The notes: generated from the sequence alone by a model not told the origin. A stretch of DNA of 36,798 nt from Sphingobacteriales bacterium (GCA_016718845.1 JADKCK010000043.1:1-36798), one strand, 5' to 3'. Counted from the first letter of the stretch, positions 1-9,691 are shown. Program-made: numbers and translations.

Positions 1-177
1 AACGGTAATGCTGCCTGTAATAGTGCCCGTAACAAACAAACTGGGGTTCATGCCAACTACTGGGGTAACGCTAATGTTATTGGGGTTAATGACGTTGTTT
101 TGGGCAAATGTTTGGGTACTAAAAAGCCCAACAAAAAGTGTGAAAATGGCTGCGAGAAGTTGAGTGAGTGTGTTCAT
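1..177 (-). CDS. Secreted protein, N-terminal fragment (runs off the left edge)
   Basis: Reading leftward from an ATG at 177-175, 59 codons stay open to the window edge. The translation begins MNTLTQLLAAIFTLFVGLFS and continues STQTFAQNN, a clear Sec signal peptide with probable cleavage after FAQ. The exposed mature part (about 33 residues) is rich in N, T, V and I and ends in a TGTITGSITV stretch. This resembles the start of large Bacteroidota surface proteins, but no domain can be assigned from so little. The long A/T-rich leader (178-548) suggests it has its own promoter, although I found no clean TAnnTTTG box on this strand. Export is well supported; function is unknown. Confidence 0.6.
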   Translation of the reverse strand, partial: MNTLTQLLAAIFTLFVGLFSTQTFAQNNVINPNNISVTPVVGMNPSLFVTGTITGSITV

Positions 178-548
178 TTCAATTGATTTTTTTTGAGTTA
201 AGAAATTTTGTTTTTTGTTAATGATTGATTTCAAGCACTAAACAAGTTGTGTAAATTTTTATTCTTTTTGTTACTGTTTTATGCTTACACACATTAGATT
301 ACCCCTGGCAAACAAATTGTTACCTTGAAAAAGCACTTTTTTTATTTTTTTTGATAATTTTGGATTTGCCCAACAAAACCATCCAAAAAGCAATTAATCA
401 CTCCTATTACACACACGAGACACAGATTTAAAAAAACGATTGTATGGGTGTTGGTTTAAAACCACAATACGTATAAATATATTTTAAGTTACTCAAAAAA
501 ACTTATTTTATCAAATTAATTTACAAACCAATCTACAAATTGTAGCAT
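178..548. other. Intergenic spacer, no gene seen
   Basis: This A/T-rich spacer lies between the start of the left-edge secreted gene and the susD terminator. It has no convincing reading frame, RNA gene or repeat. Runs of A and T near 341-360 and 480-500 are the only compositional features. It probably holds the promoter and leader of the gene at 1-177, but I could not identify a consensus element. Confidence 0.5.
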
Positions 549-590
549 AAAAAAAGTGGCTACCTCGCAAATACGAGGCAGCCATTTTTC
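549..590 (-). terminator. Rho-independent terminator of susC-susD
   Basis: A GGCTnCCTCG arm (558-567) pairs with CGAGGnAGCC (574-583) around a six-base loop. The A-run at 549-555 reads as a T-run on the minus strand. It lies just past the susD stop codon at 610. Confidence 0.85.
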
Positions 591-609
591 AACAATTCCG
601 ATACTTTTT

Positions 610-2076
610 TTAGCAATCGTTTTGTTCAATATCGGGTGTTCCGGCTATTTCTTCTTGTGGTATTTTAAACAACAATTCGCAGGCGTTGCCCTGCACATCA
701 AAGCGTGCTAAGGCATCAAGTACGCCATTGTTATCTATATCGGCAGCAAATAAGCGTCGGATTTGGTTGTAACGGTCGCCCTCAAAAGCCATTTCGCGGC
801 GGCGCTCGCTGCGCAAAGTACGCAAAAAGTTGTTAGCAGGTATGGCAGTAAGGGTAGATGCATTGGCACGCGAGCGGATAGCATTGTAACTTTCCAACAC
901 TTGGTCGAGGTTGGCATTGTTCATAAAATTTGCTTCGGCGCGCACCATGTGCATTTCGGCAAGGCGTATCAATATTAAATTGTTGTTGCCCACGCCTATT
1001 TGGTCTTGTTTAGTAACCAACACCCTATTATTAGGTCCTTCGGCAAACCAGTTTTGGCGGCGCAAGTCGGCTACCTCGCTATAGGTATTGAACAACAACG
1101 ACGAGCAACCAAACAAAGGAGCCGCATTTGATTGAAATCGGAAAGATAAAGCATTGCTACCATCATTGCCAAGGTTAACCAGTTGCATAATTACTTCGCT
1201 GGTTATGTTGAAGCCTTTGGTCTGAAAAGCGGTTTTTACATCGGCATTTAGCGCAAATTTACCACTTTGTATAACTTTATCGGCGGCAGCGGCGGCTTCG
1301 GTGTTTTTGCCTACCTGAAAATACACACGGGCTAAAAAAGCAGTAGCTGCCAAACTTGAGCCATAAGCTTTGCTTGTTGGCACATTGGCTTGTTCTAGGC
1401 TTTGCTCGGCTGCTTGCAGGTCGGCAATAATTTGGGTAAAACACTCCTCAACCGTTGAACGGGCTTTGGATAAACCATCGGGACCCGACAAGGTAGGAGC
1501 GGTGCGAAGTACTACCCCTGCTTGTGTGTTATTACCGGCATTGTTTATGTCGTAGGGCGACGACCAAAATTTCAATAACTCAAAATGTAGTATAGCTCGT
1601 GCCAATAAAGCCTCGCCACGATACTGGTCTTTTACTTGGTCGGTGAAATTAGGGTCTTTTTGCAAATTTTGGTTATAGCTTGATGTTTCGTCGTCTATGG
1701 CACTCAACACAATATTGGCTACATTAATGGCGTTATAAGTATCGCGCCACATATCGCGCAGGGCAGTAATTTGTACCGATGTGATGTGTTTGTATACCTC
1801 TAACAAACGAAAAGGTTGAGCTACCTCGTCTTTGGTTTCGTCTACTTGGGTGTCTTGTGCCAGTAGTTCGGCATACGACACGCCATTTCCGCCCAGTACG
1901 TTACCGCCTTGCATTTTGTCGTACATGCCGTTGCGCACCGCGTCTAAGTCTGCCACCGATTCGATAACAATATCGTTTGGTATGATAGTGACGGGGTCAA
2001 TGTCAATAATTTTTTCGCACGAGCCTATAAATAGGCTACTGCTAAGTATAGCTATAAGGACAATTATTTTTTTCAT
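610..2076 (-). CDS. SusD/RagB-family outer-membrane lipoprotein
   Basis: This 488-residue protein starts MKKIIVLIAILSSSLFIGSC. The charged start, hydrophobic core and FIGSC lipobox predict lipidation at Cys20. The following text (EKIIDIDP...) and the helical body with ARAILHFELLKFWSSPY and the C-terminal IRLAEMHMVRAEAN and LRSERRREMAFEGDRYNQIRR blocks are typical of the SusD TPR-like fold. SusD proteins form the extracellular lid on a SusC channel and capture the nutrient. The gene follows susC with a 17-bp gap in the same direction, so the two form an operon, and a terminator follows. Length and end are normal for the family. The ligand cannot be deduced; the neighbours hint at a glycan or its oligomers. 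Confidence 0.95.
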   Translation of the reverse strand: MKKIIVLIAILSSSLFIGSCEKIIDIDPVTIIPNDIVIESVADLDAVRNGMYDKMQGGNVLGGNGVSYAELLAQDTQVDETKDEVAQPFRLLEVYKHITSVQITALRDMWRDTYNAINVANIVLSAIDDETSSYNQNLQKDPNFTDQVKDQYRGEALLARAILHFELLKFWSSPYDINNAGNNTQAGVVLRTAPTLSGPDGLSKARSTVEECFTQIIADLQAAEQSLEQANVPTSKAYGSSLAATAFLARVYFQVGKNTEAAAAADKVIQSGKFALNADVKTAFQTKGFNITSEVIMQLVNLGNDGSNALSFRFQSNAAPLFGCSSLLFNTYSEVADLRRQNWFAEGPNNRVLVTKQDQIGVGNNNLILIRLAEMHMVRAEANFMNNANLDQVLESYNAIRSRANASTLTAIPANNFLRTLRSERRREMAFEGDRYNQIRRLFAADIDNNGVLDALARFDVQGNACELLFKIPQEEIAGTPDIEQNDC

Positions 2077-2093
2077 AAAACAATATGTTTTTT

Positions 2094-5000
2094 TTAGAAG
2101 GTTAAGTTAATACCAACTGCCACCGATTTGGCTTGTGGTGTGGGTAAATAGGGTCCGCTTGCCGACACGTTTCCTTGTTGGCTATTTGGGCTTACGTTGC
2201 GCAACACTTCGGGGTCCCAGCCTGGATATTTAGTGAAAAGCAATAAATTAGTTGCTGCCAAGTATATGCGCACTTTATCCATTTTTATTTTTTCGAGGAT
2301 ATTTTGAGGAAGCGTATAGCCAAAGGCAAGGTTTCGTAAACGAATGTAAGAACCATCGAACAAGAAGCGGGTAGAGTTGATAGATACGTAGCTTTCTTTG
2401 CTTATGTCCTCGTATCCCTGATTGCCTGCCAAACGTGGCACGTCGGTATTTGGGTTTTCGGGTGTCCAAGCATTTAAAATTTCGGCTCGTTGAGCCTGTC
2501 CGCGCCAGTTACCAATTTGGCTTTTGGCATCGTCGTCGTAAATGGTGTTGCCTTGTTGGAAACTAAACAAGAAGCTAAAGTCAAATCCTTTATAGGTAAA
2601 GGTGTTGGTCATACCGCCCCAAAAGTTGGGTATTGGGCTACCTGCTGCTACACGATTATCGTAAAAGCTACCTGTTGGTTTTAGCCATGTCATGATATTG
2701 CCGTTTCGGTCGTAGAACAATTCGGTGCCACCCGGCACAAAAAACTGCATGTTATTGCCTTGTGCATCGAGCATAGCATTGCCATTTATGTCGTATTGTG
2801 TATAATAGCCATCGGCGTTTTGTACACCTGCCGAGCGCACCACATAAGCTTGTCCTACGGGGTATCCTACCAAAACACGCCCTTCGCCTGCTTCGCCGCC
2901 CTCGAACGAGTCGGGGGGCAAGCCGCTTAGGTCTAATACTTTGTTGCGGTTAAAACTGATGTTAAAATCGGTTGTCCAAGCAAAATCGCGTTTGCTAATA
3001 TTGCGTGTTGTTAGTTGTATTTCTATACCTTTGTTGCTCAACTTACCAATGTTTTGGGTTACAAACGAGTAACCCGACGATGTAGGCGTGTTTACGTTAA
3101 GTAACAAATCGCGAGCGGTTTTGGTATAAAGCGTCACACTACCCACAATACGGTCTTTCAATAAGCCAAAGTCGATGTTAAAATCCATTCCTTCCGATTT
3201 TTCCCAGCCCAAATTAGGGTTACTAAGGGTGCTAGGTTGTAGGGCAATGCCATTGTTGTAAGCACCGCTGGCATTGTAATAACCAATAGATGCAAAATCG
3301 CCGATGTTGGCATTACCCGCCAAGCCGTAAGTTAAACGGGTTTTTAGGTAACTAAGCACTTTTATTTTTTTGAAAAAAGGCTCGTCGGATACAATCCAGC
3401 CTAAACCTATCGATGGGAAAATACCGTATTTGTTATTTTCAGCAAATCGTGACGAGCCATCGCGACGGACACTAGCCGATAATAAATAACGGTCTTTAAA
3501 TTTATAGTTGGCACGGGCAAAAGTAGAAACGAACTTGTTGCCTGTTTCGCTACCATAAGTTGTGCGGGTTTCGGGGTCCGATTGACCAGTGTTGGTTAGA
3601 TTATCTTTAATAAAATTACCGCCATAAATGCCCAAGTAATCGGTATATGAGTTTTCGTACGAAAAACCAGCTGTTGCCACAATATTATGTATGTCGGCAA
3701 AGGTGTGGTTATAGGTAAAATAATCGTTGTTGGTCCAGCGCCAAGTGTTTACACGGCGGTCCCATGTCGAGGGGGCGCTATTTGGGTCGAGCAAGTTGCG
3801 GTTGTTTCGCTCCAATTCGCGCTGATTAAGTAAATCGCCGCCCCACTCTGAGCGGAAACTTAGCCCTTTGAATAATTCTACATCGAGGTATATATTACCT
3901 ATATTACGTACAATATTGGCTACATACTCGCGGTTGTTTATTTGCCAAACGGGGTTGTCGTAAGGCTCTGATAGGGTTTCGCCATCGTTGGCATAAATAG
4001 GTAAATAGGTAAGTTTTTGTTGGGCTTTACCAAATCCACCTGCATAACTTAAAGGTACTTGTTGGTTTTTGGTAAAATTGATACCAAAGTTAATACCCAG
4101 TTTTACACGGTCGCTGGCTTTTAATTCAACGTTTGCCCTTGATGAGTACAACTGAAAAGTATTGCCTTCCAAAAAGCCATTGTCTTTACGCACGCCTGCG
4201 CTTAGGTAAAAAGTGGTTTTGTCGGTACCACCCGATGCCGACAAGCCTACATTGTCTAACGAGCCTAGTCGGGTAACCGCATCTATCCAGTCTGTGCCAC
4301 CAAGTGCTGCCAACGAGTCGGCATTAGCACGTGTCCACGGTGCGCCGTTGTTGTTGCCCAATACGGTATTAGGTTGGTCGCCTTCAACGCCAATTTCGCT
4401 AAATGCTCGGTCGCGCAGCGCTAAATGTTCTTCGGCAGTTAGATAGGTAGCATTGTTTGTAAAAGTTTGCCACCCGCGCGAATAGTTTACATCAAATTTG
4501 GTACGCCCAGATTTACCTTTTTGGTGGTGATGATAACCACACCATTGGCACCGCGCGAGCCGTAGATAGCCGTAGCAGCGGCATCTTTCAAAATGTCTAT
4601 GGTTTCTATGTCGTTCATGTTAATGTCCGACAAAGAGTTGTTTCGGGCGCCTAAGCTATTTGAGCCTAAATCTTCGGCAATAATGGGTATGCCATCAATC
4701 ACATACAAAGGCTGTGCGCCTGCCGAGATAGAATTGGTACCCCGAATAGTAATTTTAACCGGAGCACCTGCCACACCGCTTGCGGCTGTGCCAACAACGC
4801 CCGCTGCTCTGCCCGAAAAAGCTTGCTCAAAACTAGGCAATGGTACATTAGCCATATCTTTACTTTTGAGTGTAGATACCGAACCTACAATATCGCGTTT
4901 TTGTACTTGCCCGTAACCAATTACTACTACTTCGTTTAGCTTTTGGCTATCTTCCGACAGGGTAAAGTTTTCGGTTGATGATTTTCCTGTTAGGCTAACT

Positions 5001-5266
5001 TTTCGTTTTTGGCTTGTGTAGCCCACAAAACTTACCACCAACGTAACATCGGTGGTTTTAATGCCGCCAATTTCGTAATTGCCATCAAGGTCTGTGATAG
5101 CACCCAAACTAGTACCCTCTATCACCACTGATGCACCAAGAAGTGTTTCTCCTTTTTCGTCGCTTACCTTACCCAATATGCTGTATGTCTGAGCATACAA
5201 ACTAGTACCGTAAAGCCCCATAAAGGCAATAAACACTGCTTGCAAAATCGTAAAACGTAACCTCAT
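2094..5266 (-). CDS. SusC/RagA TonB-dependent transporter, interrupted by a single-base frameshift
   Basis: The N-terminal frame (5266-4487) has a signal peptide (cleavage after LYAQ), a carboxypeptidase-regulatory-like domain (about residues 28-110), the SusC signature LNEVVVIGYGQVQKRD and a plug domain ending IYGSRGANGVVIITTKK. The reading then goes out of frame and stops. The second frame carries the rest of the plug and the whole beta-barrel to the C-terminal VAVGINLTF. One extra A in the coding-strand A5 run (plus-strand T5 at 4518-4522) restores KKGKSGRTKFDVNY, as expected for SusC, and gives a single 1057-residue protein. SusC proteins import large nutrients across the outer membrane using TonB energy, with SusD as partner. 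The break is either a sequencing or assembly error in a homopolymer or a recent inactivating mutation. All other parts look intact. Confidence 0.92.
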
Positions 5267-5874
5267 AAGTTTTTTATTTAAGTGTTAGTTGAAATTTATT
5301 TATTTTTTATGTTTGTAATTGGTAAAGTAAATCACTTGTGCAGCTTAATTTTTTTTATAGTATATTTTTTTAGACAAAAAATGTCCTATTTTTAACGTTT
5401 TTGGTAGTACCACAAAAAGAACAGGCAAACTTAGGCACTTTTTTTCTTTTTTCAACAACAATTTTGTAACTTTATGCGTTAAATAAAGCCAAAAAAGAAA
5501 AAAAATTAACAATAACGTTACTTAGTATTAAAATTGTCCAAAAGTTGCTATATTTGCCCCGCTATTTGCTTTCTATTTTAACCGTCTGAACAAATCCTAA
5601 TTTATTTTGTTTGTATCCTAGTCTGTTTTTACTAACCATAACCAAGCTGCAAACACATAATTAATAGCTATTTTTTGACATGTAAGTCCATAATCAATCT
5701 ATTAAATAGATAAGGATTTAAATGCCTAAGGCTATTCGTTTCTTGAGTGCAAAGTTAAAATTATTTGGGCTAATTTGTAATGCACTAAATCCTTATAAAA
5801 TTATACATTTACTTAATAAACCGTAAATCCTAGTATCTAAAACAAAAAAAACATCTTAAAAATTTTTATTTATC
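5267..5874. other. Divergent intergenic region between susC and the T9SS protein gene
   Basis: This 608-bp A/T-rich divergent spacer contains no gene. It holds the susC promoter (5426-5455, minus strand) and a perfect plus-strand TATATTTG at 5549-5556. That box could be the -7 element for the gene at 5875 but lacks a clear -33 TTG. If used, the leader would be about 310 nt, which is unusually long. A CAAAGTTA (5750-5757) is a further minus-strand -7 match without a -33. No operator palindrome stood out. Confidence 0.45.
5426..5455 (-). promoter_or_regulatory. Bacteroidota-type promoter for susC-susD
   Basis: On the minus strand, TTG (5455-5453) is followed after exactly 19 bases by TAAGTTTG (5433-5426). 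This matches the Bacteroidota housekeeping sigma consensus TTG-N(17-23)-TAnnTTTG. Transcription would start near 5419 and leave a leader of about 150 nt before the susC start codon. No sigma/anti-sigma (ECF) gene is adjacent, so direct housekeeping transcription is plausible. Confidence 0.75.
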
Positions 5875-7596
5875 ATGACACAAGTTCGACACTTTTTGGT
5901 TTTGATGCTGCTTAGTTTTTGCAGCACCATGGCAATGGCGCAAATGCCAGCTGCTATCAGTATTAGCCCTGCCAACGCAACGGCTTTCGACGAGCTAACC
6001 CTTACGCTTACACCAGCTGCAGGTTGTACGCCCGAGGGTAAAACAAGCTTGGTAGATGCACCTGTAATTAAAATGCACAGCGGTATTACCATTGGCACAA
6101 GTGCATGGTCGCAAGCAGTACCTTACGACGGAGCACCCGGCGGCGGTACTAGCACACAGCTAACAGCTAATGGCGACGGAACCTACTCTATCACTTTTAA
6201 CCCAAGTGTATACTATGGCATTGCACCCGGAGCAGTAGTAACCGCCATTAACTGCGTATTTAATCAAGGTAACTGGGACGGCGAAAACAAAGACACCGAC
6301 CCTGCAACAGGCACCTGCCGCGACTATACCGTGCCGCTTACTTTTACAGCTACTTCGCCTAGCGTAAAACTAAACGTAGACATGAACTACCAATCATCGT
6401 TGGGTAGTTTTTCGGCTGCCGATGGTGACTTTGTTACCGTACAAGGCGACCTAAACAACGGCGGTGCACCTATGTTAGACGTAGATGGTGATGGTATCTA
6501 CACCTGGACATTCCCTGATTTGGTAGAAGCACAAAACTATACCTACAAATTTTCTATCAATGGCAACGCAGCTACCTCCGAAGCCGATTTCCGTAACATT
6601 GCACCTGCTTTGGGTTTAAACGAGCGCACACATTGGTACAACGACCAATCGCCAACAAGCCTTAAACTATATGTTGACATGAGTGCTCAAATTACAGATG
6701 GCTCGTTTGTGCCAGCAAGCAACACACTTGATGTGGCAGGCGCCTTTAATGGCTGGGCAGGCGGAACCATGCTTACCGATGCCGACAACAATGGTATTTA
6801 CGAAGCCGATGTAACAACAGGCGTAACAGCAGGAGATAACATTGAGTACAAATACCGTATTAATGGTAACTGGGATACTTCTGAATTTCCAAATGGCGGT
6901 CCTAACCGCAAATGGACAGTAGCTGGTGGCTTAAACGAAATTCGCGAAGCTTATAACACCATCTCGTATATCCGTATTGATATGACCCCTGCTTTAAATG
7001 CTTTATTAGATTCAACAGGTGCTGTTATTGTACCTGCCTTTGACCCTAATGTTGATTTTATTGATTGTGGTGGTAACTTTAACTACCCACAATGGAGCGG
7101 CTCGCCTCGTTTAACTCGTTTGTTCGCAGATAACCCAGACCTTTTAACCTACGAATTAGAAGTACGTACCATGGCTATTGGTGCTACCGGCGAGTTTAAA
7201 GCACGCCTAAATGGCAGTTGGGACACCAACGAATTCCCTGGTCCTCAACCTAACCGTCAAATTTCGCCTGTTGCAGGTGTAAATGTTTTTTGTATGACAT
7301 GGGGCGTAGTAGGCGAACAAGATTGCTCTGCCGAACAATTTACAACCGTTGCCAATTTAACCAAAGCTGGCATACGCTTGTATCCTAACCCAACTAACAA
7401 TTTTGTACGTATCGAAGTACCCGCAAATGTACAAAACATTACGGTAACTAACCTATTAGGTCAAACAGTAGCATCGGTTAGCAGCCCTGGTAGTGTTAGC
7501 ACTATCAACACAGGTAACTTTGCTAATGGTTTGTATATAGTGTCTTTTACAGGTAAAGATGGCTTAATTGCTACTACTAAATTAATTAAAGAATAA
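5875..7596 (+). CDS. T9SS-exported protein with repeated starch-binding-like (SusE/CBM-type) modules
   Basis: The 573-residue product has a signal peptide ending AMAQ. An N-terminal beta domain (about residues 25-165) is followed by three related modules (about 165-260, 265-355 and 365-475). They share phrases such as VDMN/VDMS/IDMT, DxDGxGIYTWTFPD or NGIYEADV, and YKFSINGN/YKYRINGNWDTSEF. Such modules are seen in SusE/SusF-like and CBM20/48-like starch-binding sandwiches, but specificity cannot be read off. The C-terminus (about 500-573) is a T9SS type A sorting domain: LYPNPTNNFVRIEV, then NLLGQTV, then GLYIVSFTGKDG. It is therefore secreted and anchored at or released from the cell surface. 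It is divergent from susC-susD and probably binds the substrate that system imports; that link is inference. A strong terminator follows. No catalytic motif is visible. Confidence 0.8.
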   Translation: MTQVRHFLVLMLLSFCSTMAMAQMPAAISISPANATAFDELTLTLTPAAGCTPEGKTSLVDAPVIKMHSGITIGTSAWSQAVPYDGAPGGGTSTQLTANGDGTYSITFNPSVYYGIAPGAVVTAINCVFNQGNWDGENKDTDPATGTCRDYTVPLTFTATSPSVKLNVDMNYQSSLGSFSAADGDFVTVQGDLNNGGAPMLDVDGDGIYTWTFPDLVEAQNYTYKFSINGNAATSEADFRNIAPALGLNERTHWYNDQSPTSLKLYVDMSAQITDGSFVPASNTLDVAGAFNGWAGGTMLTDADNNGIYEADVTTGVTAGDNIEYKYRINGNWDTSEFPNGGPNRKWTVAGGLNEIREAYNTISYIRIDMTPALNALLDSTGAVIVPAFDPNVDFIDCGGNFNYPQWSGSPRLTRLFADNPDLLTYELEVRTMAIGATGEFKARLNGSWDTNEFPGPQPNRQISPVAGVNVFCMTWGVVGEQDCSAEQFTTVANLTKAGIRLYPNPTNNFVRIEVPANVQNITVTNLLGQTVASVSSPGSVSTINTGNFANGLYIVSFTGKDGLIATTKLIKE

Positions 7597-7636
7597 TCAA
7601 CCATTTTTTCAATAATTGTTGATTATTAACTAAAAA

Positions 7637-7675
7637 GCCGCCTCAAATCTGCCTTAGATTTGTGGCGGTTTTTTG
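7637..7675 (+). terminator. Rho-independent terminator
   Basis: CCGCCTCAAATCT (7638-7650) pairs with AGATTTGTGGCGG (7656-7668), with a single mismatch, around a five-base loop. A run of six T follows. It ends the transcript of the T9SS protein gene and separates it from the esterase gene. Confidence 0.9.
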
Positions 7676-7752
7676 TGTATTAAACATTTCTAAACGATAG
7701 CAAACTACTCCATCTTCCAAAACTGTTTTAGTTTTTCATCAAAACATCATCC

Positions 7753-8670
7753 ATGAAATACTTTATAGTGCTTTTTTTTGTGCTGATAAGCAATGCCACC
7801 TTTGCCCAACTACCCAAAGTAGCAAGTGGCAGTATCAGGCGTTTCGAGAATTTTGAATCTAAATACGTGCAAGCCCGAACCATTGATGTTTGGCTGCCCG
7901 AAGGCTACAGCCCCAACCAAAAATACGCCGTTTTGTATATGCACGACGGGCAAATGCTGTACGATAGCACCACTACTTGGAACAAACAAGAGTGGGGTGT
8001 AGATGAAGTACTAACTAAGTTGATAAACAACCGCGAAATTAAAAATTGCATAGTAGTAGGTGTTTGGAACGGTGGTAAGTTGCGACACAGCGAGTATTTT
8101 CCGCAAAAACCCTTTGAAACACTAAGCCAAAACCAGCAAGATACCCTGTATAAAGCTACCCGAAGCAATGGGCAAATATTGTTTGCCGACAAAGTACAAT
8201 CGGACAATTACCTTAAATTTTTAGTGACCGAGCTAAAACCGTTTATTGACCAAACCTTCTCGACCCATAAAAACCAAGCAAACACCTTTATTGCAGGCTC
8301 GAGTATGGGCGGATTGATTTCGATGTATGCCATTTGCGAGTACCCGAAGGTTTTTGGCGGTGCAGCTTGCTTGTCAACGCATTGGACAGGTATTTTTAGA
8401 GCAAACAACAACCCCATTCCAGAGGCATTTATGCACTATCTGCACACCAACTTACCATCGCCCAAAAAACACAAAATATACTTTGATTATGGCACAGCCA
8501 CCCTCGATGCGTTGTATAAACCGTTTCAGGAACAAGCCGATGCCATTATGAAACAAAAAAGGTACACCCCCAAAAACTGGCAAACCAAAGAGTTTGTTGG
8601 ACAAGACCACTCGGAAAAAGCTTGGAACAGCCGCTTGCACTTGCCCATCACTTTTTTGTTGGGTAAGTGA
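7753..8670 (+). CDS. Secreted alpha/beta-hydrolase, Fes / esterase-D family
   Basis: The 305-residue protein has a signal peptide ending FAQ (residue 19). Its body matches the PF00756-type esterases: RTIDVWLPEGY, then YAVLYMHDGQMLYD. The nucleophile elbow GSSMGG puts the catalytic Ser at about residue 184. The probable acid is in DYGTATLD (about 252) and the His in GQDHSEKAW (about 286), so the triad appears complete. Relatives include enterochelin esterases, acetyl-xylan and feruloyl esterases and plain carboxylesterases; I cannot choose among them. Nearby susC-susD would fit either removal of ester groups from an imported glycan or processing of a siderophore. It has its own transcript, because a terminator precedes it. 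I did not find a clear promoter. The ATG is directly followed by the signal peptide, so the start is firm. Confidence 0.85.
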   Translation: MKYFIVLFFVLISNATFAQLPKVASGSIRRFENFESKYVQARTIDVWLPEGYSPNQKYAVLYMHDGQMLYDSTTTWNKQEWGVDEVLTKLINNREIKNCIVVGVWNGGKLRHSEYFPQKPFETLSQNQQDTLYKATRSNGQILFADKVQSDNYLKFLVTELKPFIDQTFSTHKNQANTFIAGSSMGGLISMYAICEYPKVFGGAACLSTHWTGIFRANNNPIPEAFMHYLHTNLPSPKKHKIYFDYGTATLDALYKPFQEQADAIMKQKRYTPKNWQTKEFVGQDHSEKAWNSRLHLPITFLLGK

Positions 8671-8768
8671 TTAAGATGCCAAATAGCCACATCTTATAAA
8701 CTCAAATTTTTCATTACGCTGAAAATGCACTAAAACACAAAAAAAACAGCCTAAGTATACCACCATTC

Positions 8769-8788
8769 AACAATTGTTCGTACTTTTG
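8769..8788 (+). promoter_or_regulatory. Putative ArsR operator and -7 box of the ars operon
   Basis: A perfect 10-bp palindrome AACAATTGTT (8769-8778) is followed two bases later by TACTTTTG (8781-8788), an exact TAnnTTTG box. ArsR repressors bind short palindromes overlapping their own promoter, so this is a good candidate for the autoregulatory site. The -33 TTG is not clear. The site lies inside an in-frame upstream extension of arsR, which supports placing the translation start downstream at 8810. Confidence 0.6.
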
Positions 8789-8809
8789 CGAAATACTAAA
8801 CAGGATATT

Positions 8810-9136
8810 ATGACAAACCTTACACCATACACCCCCGACGATGAAAAACTTGCCCGATATGCCAAAGCAATGGGGCATCCGGCACGTATATTTATATTGC
8901 GTTTTTTAGAAAATCAGCAAGGATGCTTTGCGGGCAACATTGCCGAAAAATTGCCTATTGCCGCCTCTACCGTTTCGCAGCACCTTAAAGAGTTAAAAGA
9001 TGCAGGTTTGATACGCGGCACAATTAATCCGCCAACCATTAAATATTGCATAGAAGCCGAAAAATGGGCAGAGGCAAAAGCATTGTTCGATGTTTTTTTT
9101 GAGAAAGAGATAACTAAACCCAAAGACTGCAAATAA
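8810..9136 (+). CDS. arsR: ArsR-family winged-helix repressor
   Basis: This 108-residue protein begins MTNLTPYTPDDEKLARYAKA. It contains the family's MGHPARIFILRFL opening helix and the DNA-recognition helix ASTVSQHLKELKDAGLI (about residues 53-69). ArsR proteins repress metal or metalloid resistance operons and release DNA on binding As(III) or Sb(III). The classical ELCVCDL site is absent. The only cysteines are Cys39, Cys80 and Cys107, so the metalloid would be bound by a different arrangement; which one is unknown. A TTG 36 bases upstream could open the same frame but lies within the promoter, so the ATG at 8810 is preferred. The gene leads an operon of four co-directional genes ending with an arsenite exporter. 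Confidence 0.88.
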   Translation: MTNLTPYTPDDEKLARYAKAMGHPARIFILRFLENQQGCFAGNIAEKLPIAASTVSQHLKELKDAGLIRGTINPPTIKYCIEAEKWAEAKALFDVFFEKEITKPKDCK

Positions 9137-9177
9137 TATAGCCATCAAGTAACAACGCAAACACATCTCCCAAAAAA

Positions 9178-9681
9178 ATGATAGCAGCATTTGATGTTTA
9201 TTACTATGCCAACAAAGCCAAAGCAGTAGGCATTGTTTTTGACCATTGGACAGCCCAAACGCCCACCGACATTTTGGTCGAGTACATAACCCCAATAGCC
9301 GATTACGAACCGGGCGCTTTTTATAAACGCGAGTTGCCTTGTCTTTTAGCCCTAATAAACCAACTTGAATTAAACAACATAAATGCTATTGTTGTTGATG
9401 GTTATGTGTTGTTAGACGATACTGGCAAGTTTGGATTGGGCGCGTATTTGTACGAAACCCTACAACAAAAAATACCTATAATTGGTGTTGCTAAAACAAA
9501 ATATTTGCAAAACACACAAAATATGTGCGAGGTGTTTAGGGGGCAAAGCATTAACCCGCTATATGTTAGCTCTATTGGTATGGACATTGCCCAAGCTGCC
9601 CAAAACATACAAAACATGTTTGGCAATTATCGCATACCTACATTGCTAAAACACTTAGATACTTTAACAAAAAAACCATAA
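9178..9681 (+). CDS. Short endonuclease V-like protein inside the ars operon
   Basis: The 167-residue product aligns by eye with endonuclease V (Nfi), which cuts near deaminated bases, chiefly inosine, in DNA or RNA. All three metal-binding acids are present in the right context: Asp6 in AAFDVYY, Glu52 in YEPGAFYKRELPCLL (Nfi: YIPGFLSFRE), and Asp74 in VVDGYVLLDD (Nfi: FVDGHGISHP). Lys106 in IIGVAKTK matches the GVAK strand. The C-terminal NPLYVSSIGMDIAQA also matches the Nfi NPLFIATGH block. Differences: it lacks the first ~30 residues of E. coli Nfi, and the HPRR segment after the third acid is replaced. It lies 41 bp after arsR and 10 bp before arsC, so co-transcription is very likely. Its role in arsenic resistance, if any, is unknown. 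Confidence 0.72.
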   Translation: MIAAFDVYYYANKAKAVGIVFDHWTAQTPTDILVEYITPIADYEPGAFYKRELPCLLALINQLELNNINAIVVDGYVLLDDTGKFGLGAYLYETLQQKIPIIGVAKTKYLQNTQNMCEVFRGQSINPLYVSSIGMDIAQAAQNIQNMFGNYRIPTLLKHLDTLTKKP

Positions 9682-9691
9682 ATTTACTGTT

